Source: an uncultured Micrococcales bacterium (GTDB taxonomy: Bacteria > Actinomycetota > Actinomycetes > Actinomycetales > Microbacteriaceae). From it: a stretch of DNA of 9,799 bases. The translations under genes and the position numbers were made by a program. The notes beneath the pieces were generated by a model, which was not told where the DNA came from, did no database searches, and worked only from the letters and a program-made list of their open reading frames with translations. The stretch spans positions 1 through 9,799 of the forward strand of contig CAJXVY010000009.1 in the NCBI GenBank assembly GCA_913062665.1. Reading direction: 5' to 3'. Shown piece after piece: positions 1-8,256 of the stretch (within the stretch, counting starts at the first letter, position 1; every line of letters starts with the position of its first letter).

Positions 1-1002
1 TCACTAGAGGTCCTGCGGGCGATTGTCGAAGACTACGTAGAGACCAATCAGCCAGTTGGGTCTAAATCACTTCTTGATAGACACCCGCTCGGGGTGAGTG
101 CAGCAACAATAAGAAACGACATGGCTCTCCTGGAGGAAGAGGAGCTGATAGTCGCCCCCCACACCTCAAGCGGCCGGATACCAACGGATAAGGGGTATCG
201 GTTGTTTGTCGACCAGGTGCGCGAGATGAGTGCTATCAGCAAGCCAGAGAAGCGAGCCATTGAGTCATTTCTAAACGACCAGTTGAGTCTTGAGGATTTG
301 TTACAACAGAGCGCGAGGACGCTCAGCCAGCTCACTAATTCGCTAGCACTTATTGCCTATCCCTCTTTTGGCGGAAGCTACATTCGGCACATTGAATTAA
401 TCCCAGTTGGCGAGCAAAAAGTTTTGGTCATGCTGATTTCAAGTAGTGGTCAAATTCAGCAACAGGTTGCAGTGCTCGATGAGGCTTTGAGTGAAGAACT
501 CATTCAAGACATTCGGGGCAGGCTGAATGGGCAGCTTTCGGGACAACCACTTGGTGAGGTCCGCAAGCGTGGTCAGGAGATTCTCGACGAACTTTCGGAA
601 TCGGCCGCCGGCCAGACTGACCCCATCATTCAAGCCCTGGAAAGCCTTGTTGAGGAGAATCGCCAAGAGAGGGTTGCTGTTAGCGGAGCTGCCAATCTAG
701 TCAGAACCGAGAGTGATTTTGATGGTTTTGCGCCCCTGCTTGAGATCATGGAGGAGCAGGTTGCTTTGATGAAGTTGCTTCGAGAAACAGAATTGGATAG
801 CGACGGACTGGGCATTTCAATTGGGTCCGAGAATCAGCAGCAAGAACTGAGCTCGGCAAGTGTTTTGATTGGTGAGTACGGGGACCAAGGTAGCTCTGCC
901 AGGGTTGGGATTCTGGGTCCAACGCGGATGAATTATCGTGGGAACATTGCCTCGCTGAGAACTGTTGCAAGGTATTTGAGCAAATCAATGAATGGGAACT
1001 AA
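1..1002 (+). CDS. hrcA: Heat-inducible transcription repressor HrcA (5' end missing)
   Basis: HrcA is the repressor of class I heat-shock genes; it binds the CIRCE inverted repeat and its activity depends on the GroE chaperonin. The frame is open from base 1 and encodes 333 visible residues. It begins SLEVLRAIVEDYVE, where the family normally starts only a few residues earlier, so I judge that a handful of codons lie outside the window. Visible residues 1-75 are the winged helix-turn-helix: the recognition segment VSAATIRNDM is at about 32-41 and the family signature HTSSGRIPTDKGYR at 54-67. The rest is the GAF-like dimerisation region, closing with GPTRMNYRGN and ARYLSK typical of HrcA C-termini. 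The GTG at 94 lies inside the DNA-binding domain and cannot be the true start. The hrcA-dnaJ pairing is standard in actinobacteria. No CIRCE operator is visible in the window; the promoter would lie upstream of it. Confidence 0.96.
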   Translation, partial: SLEVLRAIVEDYVETNQPVGSKSLLDRHPLGVSAATIRNDMALLEEEELIVAPHTSSGRIPTDKGYRLFVDQVREMSAISKPEKRAIESFLNDQLSLEDLLQQSARTLSQLTNSLALIAYPSFGGSYIRHIELIPVGEQKVLVMLISSSGQIQQQVAVLDEALSEELIQDIRGRLNGQLSGQPLGEVRKRGQEILDELSESAAGQTDPIIQALESLVEENRQERVAVSGAANLVRTESDFDGFAPLLEIMEEQVALMKLLRETELDSDGLGISIGSENQQQELSSASVLIGEYGDQGSSARVGILGPTRMNYRGNIASLRTVARYLSKSMNGN

Positions 1003-1006
1003 CTAA

Positions 1007-2062
1007 TTGAGCGATTACTACGAGGTTTTGGGCGTAAGTCAAAATGCCACCACGGAGGAAATCAAAAAGGCCTATCGAAAGCTTGCCCGTGAGCTACATC
1101 CAGATGTCAATCCCGATCCACAGGCGCAGGAGAAGTTCAAAGCGGTAACCCACGCTTACGACGTTTTGAGCGACCCGCAGGAACGTGAGAAATATGACCG
1201 TGGCGGCGACCAGGGTTTTGGCCTTGGAGACATTTTCGACACCTTTTTCGGTGGTGGTCCAAGAGGTCCAAAATCGCGAGCCCAGAGAGGACAGGATGCC
1301 CTGCTTAGGGTTGACTTGGACTTGAAGGAAGCCATTTTCGGCGCCAGTAAGACAATGACAATCACCACCGCTGTTTTGTGTCCAACATGTGAGGGAAGCT
1401 GCGCTCAACCCGGCACCAAGGTAGAGGTTTGCGATATTTGCAAGGGCAGCGGAAGTATTTCCAGACAGGTTCAGTCATTCATGGGCACCATGGTTACATC
1501 GCAACCCTGCGGGTCATGCAGGGGGACCGGAGAGGTGATTCCACATCCATGCCAGCAGTGCAGGGCGCAGGGTCGAATTAGAGAGAACAGAGAATTGAAC
1601 CTTGATATCCCAGCGGGAGTTCAGGATGGAATGCGACTGCACCTTCCGGGTGAAGGAGAGGTCGGATTCGCAGGCGGTCCTGCGGGCGATCTTTATTTGG
1701 AAGTAAGCGTAAACCCAGATCCGGTTTTTGCTAGGGATGGCGACGATTTAGTTGCAAGACTTGAAGTTCCCTATTTGGATGCAATTTTGGGGGCGGATGT
1801 TGAAGTCGAGAGCTTTGATGGCCTTGAGACCGTTTCCGTTCGGGCAGGAACCCAAACTGGTGAAAAAATCACCCTAAAGGGTAAGGGTGCGAATAAACTT
1901 CGAGGCTCAGGGCGCGGAAACTTGGTTTTGGAGACCTATGTGTCAGTTCCGGAGAAATTAGACAAAAAGCAAAAGCAGCTTTTCCAAGAGCTGAAATCGA
2001 TGAGCAAAGATAAATCGGTGCTCAGGCAAAGACGCAGCGGTTTTGGTTTTGGTAAAAAATGA
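1007..2062 (+). CDS. dnaJ: Chaperone protein DnaJ (DnaJ2-like, Hsp40)
   Basis: This is a type I Hsp40 co-chaperone that delivers unfolded clients to DnaK and stimulates its ATPase in the cytoplasm. It has 351 residues, slightly short for the family. Residues 1-66 are the J domain with HPD at 31-33. A short Gly/Phe linker follows (about 66-96). The zinc-binding region covers about 125-188, with CxxC pairs at 125/128, 142/145, 168/171 and 182/185. The substrate-binding beta domains and a C-terminal dimerisation region follow. Two zinc repeats are atypical: the first reads CPTCEGSC, with Cys132 in place of a glycine, and the fourth reads CQQCRAQG, losing the first glycine. All eight metal cysteines remain. 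The start is a TTG four bases after the hrcA stop; it gives the expected [11 protein letters not shown]-terminus, but no strong Shine-Dalgarno is seen, which suggests coupling to hrcA. dnaK and grpE are absent here, as usual for the hrcA-linked dnaJ of actinobacteria. Confidence 0.96.
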   Translation: MSDYYEVLGVSQNATTEEIKKAYRKLARELHPDVNPDPQAQEKFKAVTHAYDVLSDPQEREKYDRGGDQGFGLGDIFDTFFGGGPRGPKSRAQRGQDALLRVDLDLKEAIFGASKTMTITTAVLCPTCEGSCAQPGTKVEVCDICKGSGSISRQVQSFMGTMVTSQPCGSCRGTGEVIPHPCQQCRAQGRIRENRELNLDIPAGVQDGMRLHLPGEGEVGFAGGPAGDLYLEVSVNPDPVFARDGDDLVARLEVPYLDAILGADVEVESFDGLETVSVRAGTQTGEKITLKGKGANKLRGSGRGNLVLETYVSVPEKLDKKQKQLFQELKSMSKDKSVLRQRRSGFGFGKK

Positions 2063-2745
2063 TGCATCAATTTCTAGTTGATTCATTGCGGGGAGAGATT
2101 CCCAAGATGGATGAAAAAGAAATGACTCACGCGAAAAACTCTCTAAGAATTCGCTTCGGCGAGCAAATTCGAATAACGGACGGTGAGGGTCGAATGGGAA
2201 TCGCAGAGTTCGGGGATGAGCTAAAAGTAATCAAAACATGGGAAGTTGAAAGGGTGAAGCCCTTTATTCACGTAATTCAGGCTCTCGCCAAGGGGGACCG
2301 CGATGAACTAGCTGTGCAGACGGCAACAGAGCTTGGGGCCAGTCGATTCACGCCCTGGCAGGCAGAAAGATCGATTGTCAGATGGAATCCACAAAAGGCC
2401 ACCAAGGGGGTTGCACGCTGGAAATCTATTGCCACTGAGGCAACCAAGCAATCTCATCAAGCTTGGCTGCCCGAGGTTACAGATTTGGCAGTTGACACAG
2501 ATTTTTCCTTTACCGGACAGCTAATTGTTTTAGACCCTGAAGCCCAGGCACCGCTCACGGAACTCAATTTTGAACAACAGCTGACATTGGTCATTGGGCC
2601 TGAGGGTGGGATTTCTGAATCAGAGTTAGAAAAACTGAAATCAAGTGGTGCGCTGGTTGCATCTTTAGGCAACAGCGTGTTCAGAACATCAACCGCTGCT
2701 CCAGCGGCAATAGCTACCATCCGCACATTGGTTGGCTGGGATTAG
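2059..2745 (+). CDS. rsmE: 16S rRNA (uracil1498-N3)-methyltransferase RsmE
   Basis: RsmE methylates N3 of U1498 in helix 44 of 16S rRNA, using S-adenosylmethionine, on the assembled 30S subunit. The 228 residues show a PUA-like N-terminal RNA-binding part (about 1-65) followed by a SPOUT methyltransferase domain. The knot motifs are visible: ATELGA at 89-94, EATKQS at 127-132, [11 protein letters not shown] at 179-189 and [11 protein letters not shown] at 203-213, the last in place of the common LRxETA form but matching the RTSTA variant I associate with actinobacteria. The stop of dnaJ overlaps the start in an ATGATG run: ATG at 2059 overlaps by four bases and ATG at 2062 by one. The two differ by a single Met and cannot be separated by sequence. 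The Shine-Dalgarno is weak, so expression probably depends on translation of dnaJ. Confidence 0.94.
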   Translation: MMHQFLVDSLRGEIPKMDEKEMTHAKNSLRIRFGEQIRITDGEGRMGIAEFGDELKVIKTWEVERVKPFIHVIQALAKGDRDELAVQTATELGASRFTPWQAERSIVRWNPQKATKGVARWKSIATEATKQSHQAWLPEVTDLAVDTDFSFTGQLIVLDPEAQAPLTELNFEQQLTLVIGPEGGISESELEKLKSSGALVASLGNSVFRTSTAAPAAIATIRTLVGWD

Positions 2746-2754
2746 TATTGAAGC

Positions 2755-2760
2755 AGGAGG
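2755..2760 (+). promoter_or_regulatory. Ribosome binding site of hinT
   Basis: AGGAGG is a full-strength Shine-Dalgarno, four bases ahead of a TTG at 2765. It decides the hinT start against the in-frame upstream TTG at 2732, which would add 11 residues with no family match and would lie inside rsmE. Confidence 0.75.
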
Positions 2761-2764
2761 AAAT

Positions 2765-3085
2765 TTGAGCGATTGTATCTTTTGCAAGATTGTTGCTGGT
2801 GAAATACCTAGCGAGAGAGTCGGCGAGAATGAGGGAGCTATTGCGTTTAGGGATATAAATCCCGAAGCTCCAGTTCACCTACTCGTTGTTCCCAAACTTC
2901 ACTCAAAAAACATTATTGAACTCTCGCAAAACGAAGAATCAATGTCCCAAGTCATGGAGCTCATGCGCGAGGTTAGTGAACATGAGACAAATGGCCACTT
3001 CAAGTTTTTATTCAACACCGGCGAAGAGGCCGGTCAAACCGTATTCCATGCCCATGGTCACATTCTCAGTCAGGGAGCTAGTTGA
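2765..3085 (+). CDS. hinT: HIT-family nucleotide hydrolase (HinT-like)
   Basis: Histidine-triad proteins of the HINT branch hydrolyse purine nucleoside phosphoramidates and aminoacyl-adenylates through a nucleotidyl-His intermediate; the physiological role in bacteria is poorly defined. The product has 106 residues, near the lower end of the family. The N-terminal CIFCKI (Cys4, Cys7) is a typical zinc-type opening. FRDINPEAPVHLLVVPK at about 28-44 is the conserved core, NTGEEAGQ follows at 84-91, and the triad HAHGHIL lies at 95-101, with His97 expected to be the nucleophile. The TTG start is supported by the strong AGGAGG upstream and by the family N-terminus MSDCIFC. The gene sits 19 bases after rsmE, and its stop overlaps the TTG of phoH by four bases. 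HIT genes between rsmE and phoH are common in actinobacteria, so this is normal context. Confidence 0.93.
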   Translation: MSDCIFCKIVAGEIPSERVGENEGAIAFRDINPEAPVHLLVVPKLHSKNIIELSQNEESMSQVMELMREVSEHETNGHFKFLFNTGEEAGQTVFHAHGHILSQGAS

Positions 3086-4014
3086 GCGAAGTAGTTTTTG
3101 AGACTAATCCCGCCTTCATAGGTCAACTGGTTGGACCAAATGATTCCTATCTGCGGGAGCTTGAGAATCAGTTTTCCGATCTGCAAATTCTGCTCCGCGG
3201 TTCGAGTTGGAGTGTCAACGGCGAAGAAAATCGCATTGAATCTCTCAAAAGAGTGCTAGGCCAATTGGAGGAGCTACTAGGCAGAGGCGATGCCATATCT
3301 CGCAGGGATGTTGCTGAGCTTGCACAACTTTCAGAAAGATCGGGCGAAGGTTTTACAGCCACTTATATTTCGGCTGGAGAGAAACGAATCAGGGCGAAGA
3401 CCGCTGGACAGATGTCTTATCTGAAAAGCATTGATGATCACACGGTTGTGTTTGGACTTGGACCTGCTGGAACCGGTAAGACCTATCTTGCAATGGCCAA
3501 GGCGGTTGAGGCTCTGATGAATAAGCGCTGCAGTCGAATCATTCTTACCAGGCCTGCTGTGGAAGCCGGCGAGCGTTTGGGATACCTCCCAGGGACCCTG
3601 ACGGAGAAAATAGACCCCTATTTGAGACCGTTATTTGACGCCCTGCAGGAGATGCTGCCCGCTGAGTCGCTTACGAAATTTCTCGAAAGCGGCGTCGTAG
3701 AGGTAGCGCCACTTGCATACATGCGAGGAAGAACCCTGAATGACGCGTTTATCATTTTGGATGAAGCCCAAAACACAACCAGTGAGCAGATGAAAATGTT
3801 TTTGACCCGTTTGGGCTTCAATTCAAAGATGATCATTACAGGAGATACAACCCAGGTCGATCTGCCCGGTGGAAAAAGCGGACTCGCTGCTGCGGTTAAG
3901 ATCCTTGCAAAAGTTGATGATTTGCACGTATCAAGGCTTACCAGCAAGGACGTGGTCAGGCATGAGCTGGTCACCCGCATCGTAAACGCCTACGAGGCTC
4001 ACGATGACAATTGA
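3082..4014 (+). CDS. phoH: PhoH-family ATPase (YbeZ-like)
   Basis: PhoH/YbeZ proteins are P-loop NTPases related to superfamily 1 helicases; they are linked to RNA metabolism and to YbeY, whose gene follows here. The product has 310 residues, a little shorter than E. coli YbeZ. Residues 1-110 are the KH-like N-terminal part. The ATPase core carries Walker A GPAGTGKT at 127-134, LTRPAVEAGERLGYLPG at 155-171, Walker B IILDEAQN at 224-231 and a sensor-like ITGDTTQVDLP at 252-262, all family hallmarks. The TTG start overlaps the hinT stop (TTGA), and a GGGAG lies at 3074-3078 a few bases upstream, so coupling is likely. The 3' end overlaps ybeY by 11 bases. Biochemical activity in actinobacteria is not fixed by sequence alone; RNA helicase or RNase-associated ATPase is the best family-level description. 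Confidence 0.95.
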   Translation: MSEVVFETNPAFIGQLVGPNDSYLRELENQFSDLQILLRGSSWSVNGEENRIESLKRVLGQLEELLGRGDAISRRDVAELAQLSERSGEGFTATYISAGEKRIRAKTAGQMSYLKSIDDHTVVFGLGPAGTGKTYLAMAKAVEALMNKRCSRIILTRPAVEAGERLGYLPGTLTEKIDPYLRPLFDALQEMLPAESLTKFLESGVVEVAPLAYMRGRTLNDAFIILDEAQNTTSEQMKMFLTRLGFNSKMIITGDTTQVDLPGGKSGLAAAVKILAKVDDLHVSRLTSKDVVRHELVTRIVNAYEAHDDN

Positions 4015-4453
4015 AATAAACAATGAGTCCGATATCGAGGTCGAATCTGAACGACTTCTTGAGATGCTCAGACACCATTTCTCACATCTGAAAATCAGCA
4101 ATCGGGTAGACCTTTCTGTTCTGTTCATAAATGAGCAACCGATGGAAGATCTTCACCTGAAATGGATGGACGAGCCTGGTCCAACTGATGTCTTAAGTTT
4201 TCCCATGGATGAACTAAGGCCTGGAAATACTGAGGCAGAGGGGTTACTGGGGGATATTGTTATCTGCCCCCAAGTTGCAAGATTGCAGGCTGATGCAGCT
4301 GGTCATAGTGAAACTGATGAGATATTGCTGCTTGCCACCCACGGACTGCTTCACCTACTCGGTTTTGATCACGCGGAACCAGAGGAAGAAGCCGAAATGT
4401 TTGGTCTTCAGAGAGAATTATTGGATTCGTATCAAGCAGAGGAGCTGAGTTGA
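4004..4453 (+). CDS. ybeY: Endoribonuclease YbeY (rRNA maturation factor)
   Basis: YbeY is a metal-dependent RNase family implicated in maturing the 3' end of 16S rRNA and in quality control of 70S ribosomes, working with Era and ribosomal protein uS11 in E. coli. The 149 residues are full length. The zinc-binding H3xH5xH motif is intact (His113, His117, His123 within HGLLHLLGFDH). The conserved PTDVLSFP at 60-67 and LGDIVIC at 82-88 are also present. The acidic C-terminal tail is unremarkable. The ATG at 4004 overlaps the end of phoH by 11 bases, with GAGG at 3994-3997 serving as ribosome binding site. Its stop overlaps the next gene's TTG by four bases. The position between phoH and a CorC-like gene is conserved across many bacteria and supports the call. 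Confidence 0.96.
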   Translation: MTIEINNESDIEVESERLLEMLRHHFSHLKISNRVDLSVLFINEQPMEDLHLKWMDEPGPTDVLSFPMDELRPGNTEAEGLLGDIVICPQVARLQADAAGHSETDEILLLATHGLLHLLGFDHAEPEEEAEMFGLQRELLDSYQAEELS

Positions 4454-5517
4454 TAGCTGCCATTGCCGTATTCCCTATCCTGATTGCGGTTTTTATGACT
4501 ATCGCCGAAGCTCAGCAGAAGGTGACTGAAAAAGTTATTGATGGCGCCATCTATCTGCGCATGATGTTTTTTGCCATTGCCGGTGCGATGATTGCCGCTG
4601 GTGGCTATTCGCTAGTTGGAGGGTGGTCGGTGCTGGTCGCTTTCGTGACCACCAGTTTGGCTTTGTTGGTTTCTCACTTAATTGCAAAAAAATTGGCCGG
4701 CAACGGCTTTGCCGAGGGAGTTAATCGCTGGTTGCAGCGCTTTTATCTTGCCTGGCAAGAATTTTTCAAGCTGTTTTCTCTTCCGCAAGCCCCCGACCCA
4801 GAAGAGTTTGAGAGGGAGTTTATGCAGTCAATTGAGGAGTTTGGGGAAACCGTGGTGCGTGAGGTTATGGTGCCAAGGATTGACATTCGAACAATTGACG
4901 CAGAGGAAACTCTGGAATCGGCCCTCAGTGCTTTCGTCTCAAGTGGCCACTCTCGATTACCGGTCACAGGTGATGGCCCCGATGACATAAGGGGTGTGCT
5001 GTTTTTGAAAGACATAGCGAAGATCGTTTTGGAAAACCCTGCAAAACTTCAGAGCGAAAAGGCTGAGCAAAATTCTCGTCAGGCTGTGTTTGTTCCAGAA
5101 AGCAAGCCGGTGGTGGACCTATTGGAACAAATGCAATCAACTCAAACTCAGTTGGCGCTAATTATTGACGAATACGGGGGAATCGCTGGAATGGTGACAA
5201 TGGAGGACCTGATTGAAGAACTGGTCGGTGAAATCAGCGATGAGTATGACCGAGAGCTAGCGGAGATTACCGAACTTGGTGACAAATTATTTAGGATTCA
5301 TCCCCGCATGAACCTAAGTGACTTTGGCGAGCACTTTCGGTTGGAGATTGAGGACGAGGATGTCGACACCGTAAGCGGGCTGATTATAAAGCTATTGGAT
5401 CGACTACCAAGTGGCGGAGAACAGGTGACCGCCTATGGCTTTGAGTTTGTTGCAGAAAGAGTGGATGTCAAGCGTGGCAGGTTAACCTCGATCTTGGCGA
5501 AGAGGATTGATGATTAG
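4450..5517 (+). CDS. CorC/HlyC-type CNNM membrane protein with CBS pair, shortened membrane domain
   Basis: CNNM/CorC proteins are linked to magnesium and cobalt efflux; older annotations say hemolysin-like. This 355-residue product has three hydrophobic segments (about 1-18, 36-57, 58-79), an amphipathic stretch (94-113), a CBS pair (about 139-262, with GHSRLPV at 166-172 and DEYGGIAGMVTMEDLIEE at 240-257) and the CorC_HlyC C-terminal domain (about 275-353). The soluble half is canonical. The DUF21 membrane half is only about 110 residues, whereas I recall roughly 180-200. The connector between segments 1 and 2 is about 17 residues and lacks the usual SR-rich stretch, though AEA at 19-21 survives. 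The TTG start has AGGAG at 4440-4444 and overlaps the ybeY stop, so a missed N-terminal extension is unlikely. Transport function is therefore less certain than family membership. E. coli has the same phoH-ybeY-corC order (ybeZ-ybeY-corC). Confidence 0.88.
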   Translation: MIAAIAVFPILIAVFMTIAEAQQKVTEKVIDGAIYLRMMFFAIAGAMIAAGGYSLVGGWSVLVAFVTTSLALLVSHLIAKKLAGNGFAEGVNRWLQRFYLAWQEFFKLFSLPQAPDPEEFEREFMQSIEEFGETVVREVMVPRIDIRTIDAEETLESALSAFVSSGHSRLPVTGDGPDDIRGVLFLKDIAKIVLENPAKLQSEKAEQNSRQAVFVPESKPVVDLLEQMQSTQTQLALIIDEYGGIAGMVTMEDLIEELVGEISDEYDRELAEITELGDKLFRIHPRMNLSDFGEHFRLEIEDEDVDTVSGLIIKLLDRLPSGGEQVTAYGFEFVAERVDVKRGRLTSILAKRIDD

Positions 5518-6376
5518 GGCAGGCTTTATCTCTTTTGTTGGTAGGCCCAATACCGGCAAATCATCCCTCACCAATGCTCTGGTCGGCCAAAAGATTGCAA
5601 TTACTTCAAATCGACCTCAAACCACCAGAAAGGCCATTAGGGGAATCAGGAATACTGATTCGGGGCAGCTGATTATTGTTGACACACCTGGTCTTCATAA
5701 GCCGAGAACACTGCTGGGCCAAAGATTGAACGATCTCGTCGAGTCGGAACTGTCTGATATGGATGTTATTGGTTTTTGCTCGCCCGCAAATGAGGATTTA
5801 GGCCCTGGAGATAAGCGAATAATTGAGCAGCTAAGTGCTTACAAAAAACCCCGAAAGATTGCCATCCTGACAAAAACCGATCTGGCTGGCCCTGAAAAAA
5901 TCACCCAGCGACTAATTTCGCTCTCTGAAACATTTGAGTGGGATGAAATCATTCCCGTCAGCGCCAGAGAGAACCAGCAGATAGAGCTCTTAGCTGAAGT
6001 TGCAATTGCAATGATGCCTGAATCAGAGCGACTGTATCCGACAGAGACGGTGACGGAGCTTAGCGCTCAAGAAAGGGCCTGCGAAGAGGTTCGTGAGTCT
6101 GCTTTGGGTTTTCTAGAGAATGAATTACCCCATTCTCTGGCTGTAACAATGGATGAATGGAATGGGGATGAAATGCATATTTCCATCCATGTCGAAAGAG
6201 ACAGCCAAAAGGGGATAATCATCGGCAATAAGGGGGAGCGGTTGAGTAAGATTCGGCAACGCTCTCAAAGAAACATTAGAAAAATTACCGGCAGCCAAAC
6301 CAAGCTTCATCTGCACGTAAAAGTTTCCAAAGACTGGCAGCAAGATCCAAAGCTACTTGGTCGTCTTGGATTTTAG
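5510..6376 (+). CDS. era: GTPase Era, 30S assembly factor
   Basis: Era is an essential GTPase that binds the 3' end of 16S rRNA through a KH domain and checks 30S maturation, normally associated with the membrane or ribosome. From the ATG at 5510 the product has 288 residues. GTPase motifs are G1 GRPNTGKS (11-18), G2 region RPQTTR (35-40), G3 DTPG (58-61), G4 TKTD (121-124; Thr replaces the textbook Asn, a form I associate with actinobacterial Era) and G5 SAR (151-153). The C-terminal KH domain has IIIGNKGERL at 236-245 and ends KLLGRLGF, as in other Era proteins. The ATG follows AGAGG (5501-5505) by four bases and overlaps the CorC-like gene by eight. A TTG at 5507 directly before it would add one residue but sits almost on the ribosome binding site, so I prefer the ATG. 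Confidence 0.96.
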   Translation: MIRAGFISFVGRPNTGKSSLTNALVGQKIAITSNRPQTTRKAIRGIRNTDSGQLIIVDTPGLHKPRTLLGQRLNDLVESELSDMDVIGFCSPANEDLGPGDKRIIEQLSAYKKPRKIAILTKTDLAGPEKITQRLISLSETFEWDEIIPVSARENQQIELLAEVAIAMMPESERLYPTETVTELSAQERACEEVRESALGFLENELPHSLAVTMDEWNGDEMHISIHVERDSQKGIIIGNKGERLSKIRQRSQRNIRKITGSQTKLHLHVKVSKDWQQDPKLLGRLGF

Positions 6377-6385
6377 TGCTAGCGT
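6357..6385 (+). promoter_or_regulatory. Candidate promoter for the leuA leader
   Basis: TTGGTC (6357-6362) and TAGCGT (6380-6385) are separated by 17 bases, inside and just after the end of era. TAGCGT keeps the three most important -10 positions (T, A and final T) but is otherwise poor. If real, transcription would begin near 6392, at the ATG of the leader peptide, giving a leaderless leader message; that would exclude the upstream arm of the proposed pseudoknot. The call is weak and competes with transcription from further upstream. Confidence 0.22.
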
Positions 6386-6391
6386 TGTCCC

Positions 6392-6433
6392 ATGCTTTTC
6401 CAGCTTCTACTTAGCGGCCGCGACGAGGCCTAG
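6392..6433 (+). CDS. leuA leader peptide, MLFQLLLSGRDEA
   Basis: A 13-codon open frame starts with ATG at 6392 and ends with TAG at 6431. Four of its first seven codons are leucine (CTT, CTT, CTA, CTT at 6395, 6404, 6407 and 6410), three of them consecutive. It lies 68 bases before leuA, the first enzyme of leucine synthesis, and its last leucine codon overlaps the left arm of the strong hairpin. A ribosome stalled for lack of charged tRNA-Leu would keep that arm from pairing; one that finishes would let the stem form. This is the logic of amino-acid attenuation. No good Shine-Dalgarno precedes the ATG, so initiation may be weak or leaderless. The peptide itself probably has no function; the SGRDEA tail is dictated by the stem sequence. 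Confidence 0.72.
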   Translation: MLFQLLLSGRDEA

Positions 6434-6488
6434 CATCTGGCCCAGCTCGTCGCGGAGAGTTTCGGCCGCTAAAAATCTAAAAGAGCAT

Positions 6489-6494
6489 GGAGAG
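6489..6494 (+). promoter_or_regulatory. Ribosome binding site of leuA
   Basis: GGAGAG lies seven bases before the TTG start at 6502 and fixes that start. Its first two bases are part of GCATGG (6485-6490), which could pair with CCATGC at the leader peptide start, so its access may be controlled by RNA folding. The same hexamer also occurs at 6454-6459 inside the leader hairpin. Confidence 0.7.
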
Positions 6495-6498
6495 ATAA

Positions 6499-8235
<1,737 letters not shown>

Positions 8236-8256
8236 CCTCAGCGAAAAACGCCCTAG

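Larger units (their letters stand above)
6377..6494 (+). promoter_or_regulatory. leuA leader RNA (leucine-responsive attenuator, probable LEU element)
   Basis: This is the only sizeable gap in the window. Directly visible are a short open frame rich in leucine codons (6392-6433) and an interrupted hairpin: TTAGCGGCCG (6411-6420) pairs with CGGCCGCTAA (6463-6472) over 10 bp; CGACGAG (6421-6427) pairs with CTCGTCG (6446-6452) over 7 bp; GCC (6428-6430) can pair with GGC (6439-6441). The peptide's TAG stop falls in the apical loop. The loop segment CTAGCA (6430-6435) is complementary to TGCTAG (6377-6382), a possible pseudoknot. CCATGC (6390-6395) is complementary to GCATGG (6485-6490), which would cover the leader start codon and the first two G of the leuA ribosome binding site. 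No U-run follows the hairpin, so control of translation or Rho-dependent termination fits better than a classical terminator. Comparative work has proposed a conserved pseudoknot, the LEU element, before actinobacterial leuA; equating this region with it is an inference. Confidence 0.72.

Noticed and set aside
2732..2764. Upstream TTG start for hinT
   Set aside because: It would add 11 residues encoded within and just after rsmE, not matching the family, while a full AGGAGG sits next to the TTG at 2765.
2765..3085. Small HIT gene in the operon as a sign of a toxin or defence system
   Set aside because: It is a canonical HinT-like protein in its usual actinobacterial position between rsmE and phoH; nothing points to defence.
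3618..3980. 120-codon minus-strand open frame inside phoH
   Set aside because: It overlaps the conserved ATPase core of PhoH and its translation looks like antisense noise.
6373..6381. CIRCE-like half site (TAGTGCTAG) near the end of era
   Set aside because: HrcA operators need two inverted nonamers with a nine-base spacer; no second arm is present here or elsewhere in the window.
6463..6482. Rho-independent terminator before leuA
   Set aside because: The strong hairpin is followed by an A-rich stretch rather than U on the plus strand, so it lacks the terminator tail in the direction of the genes.
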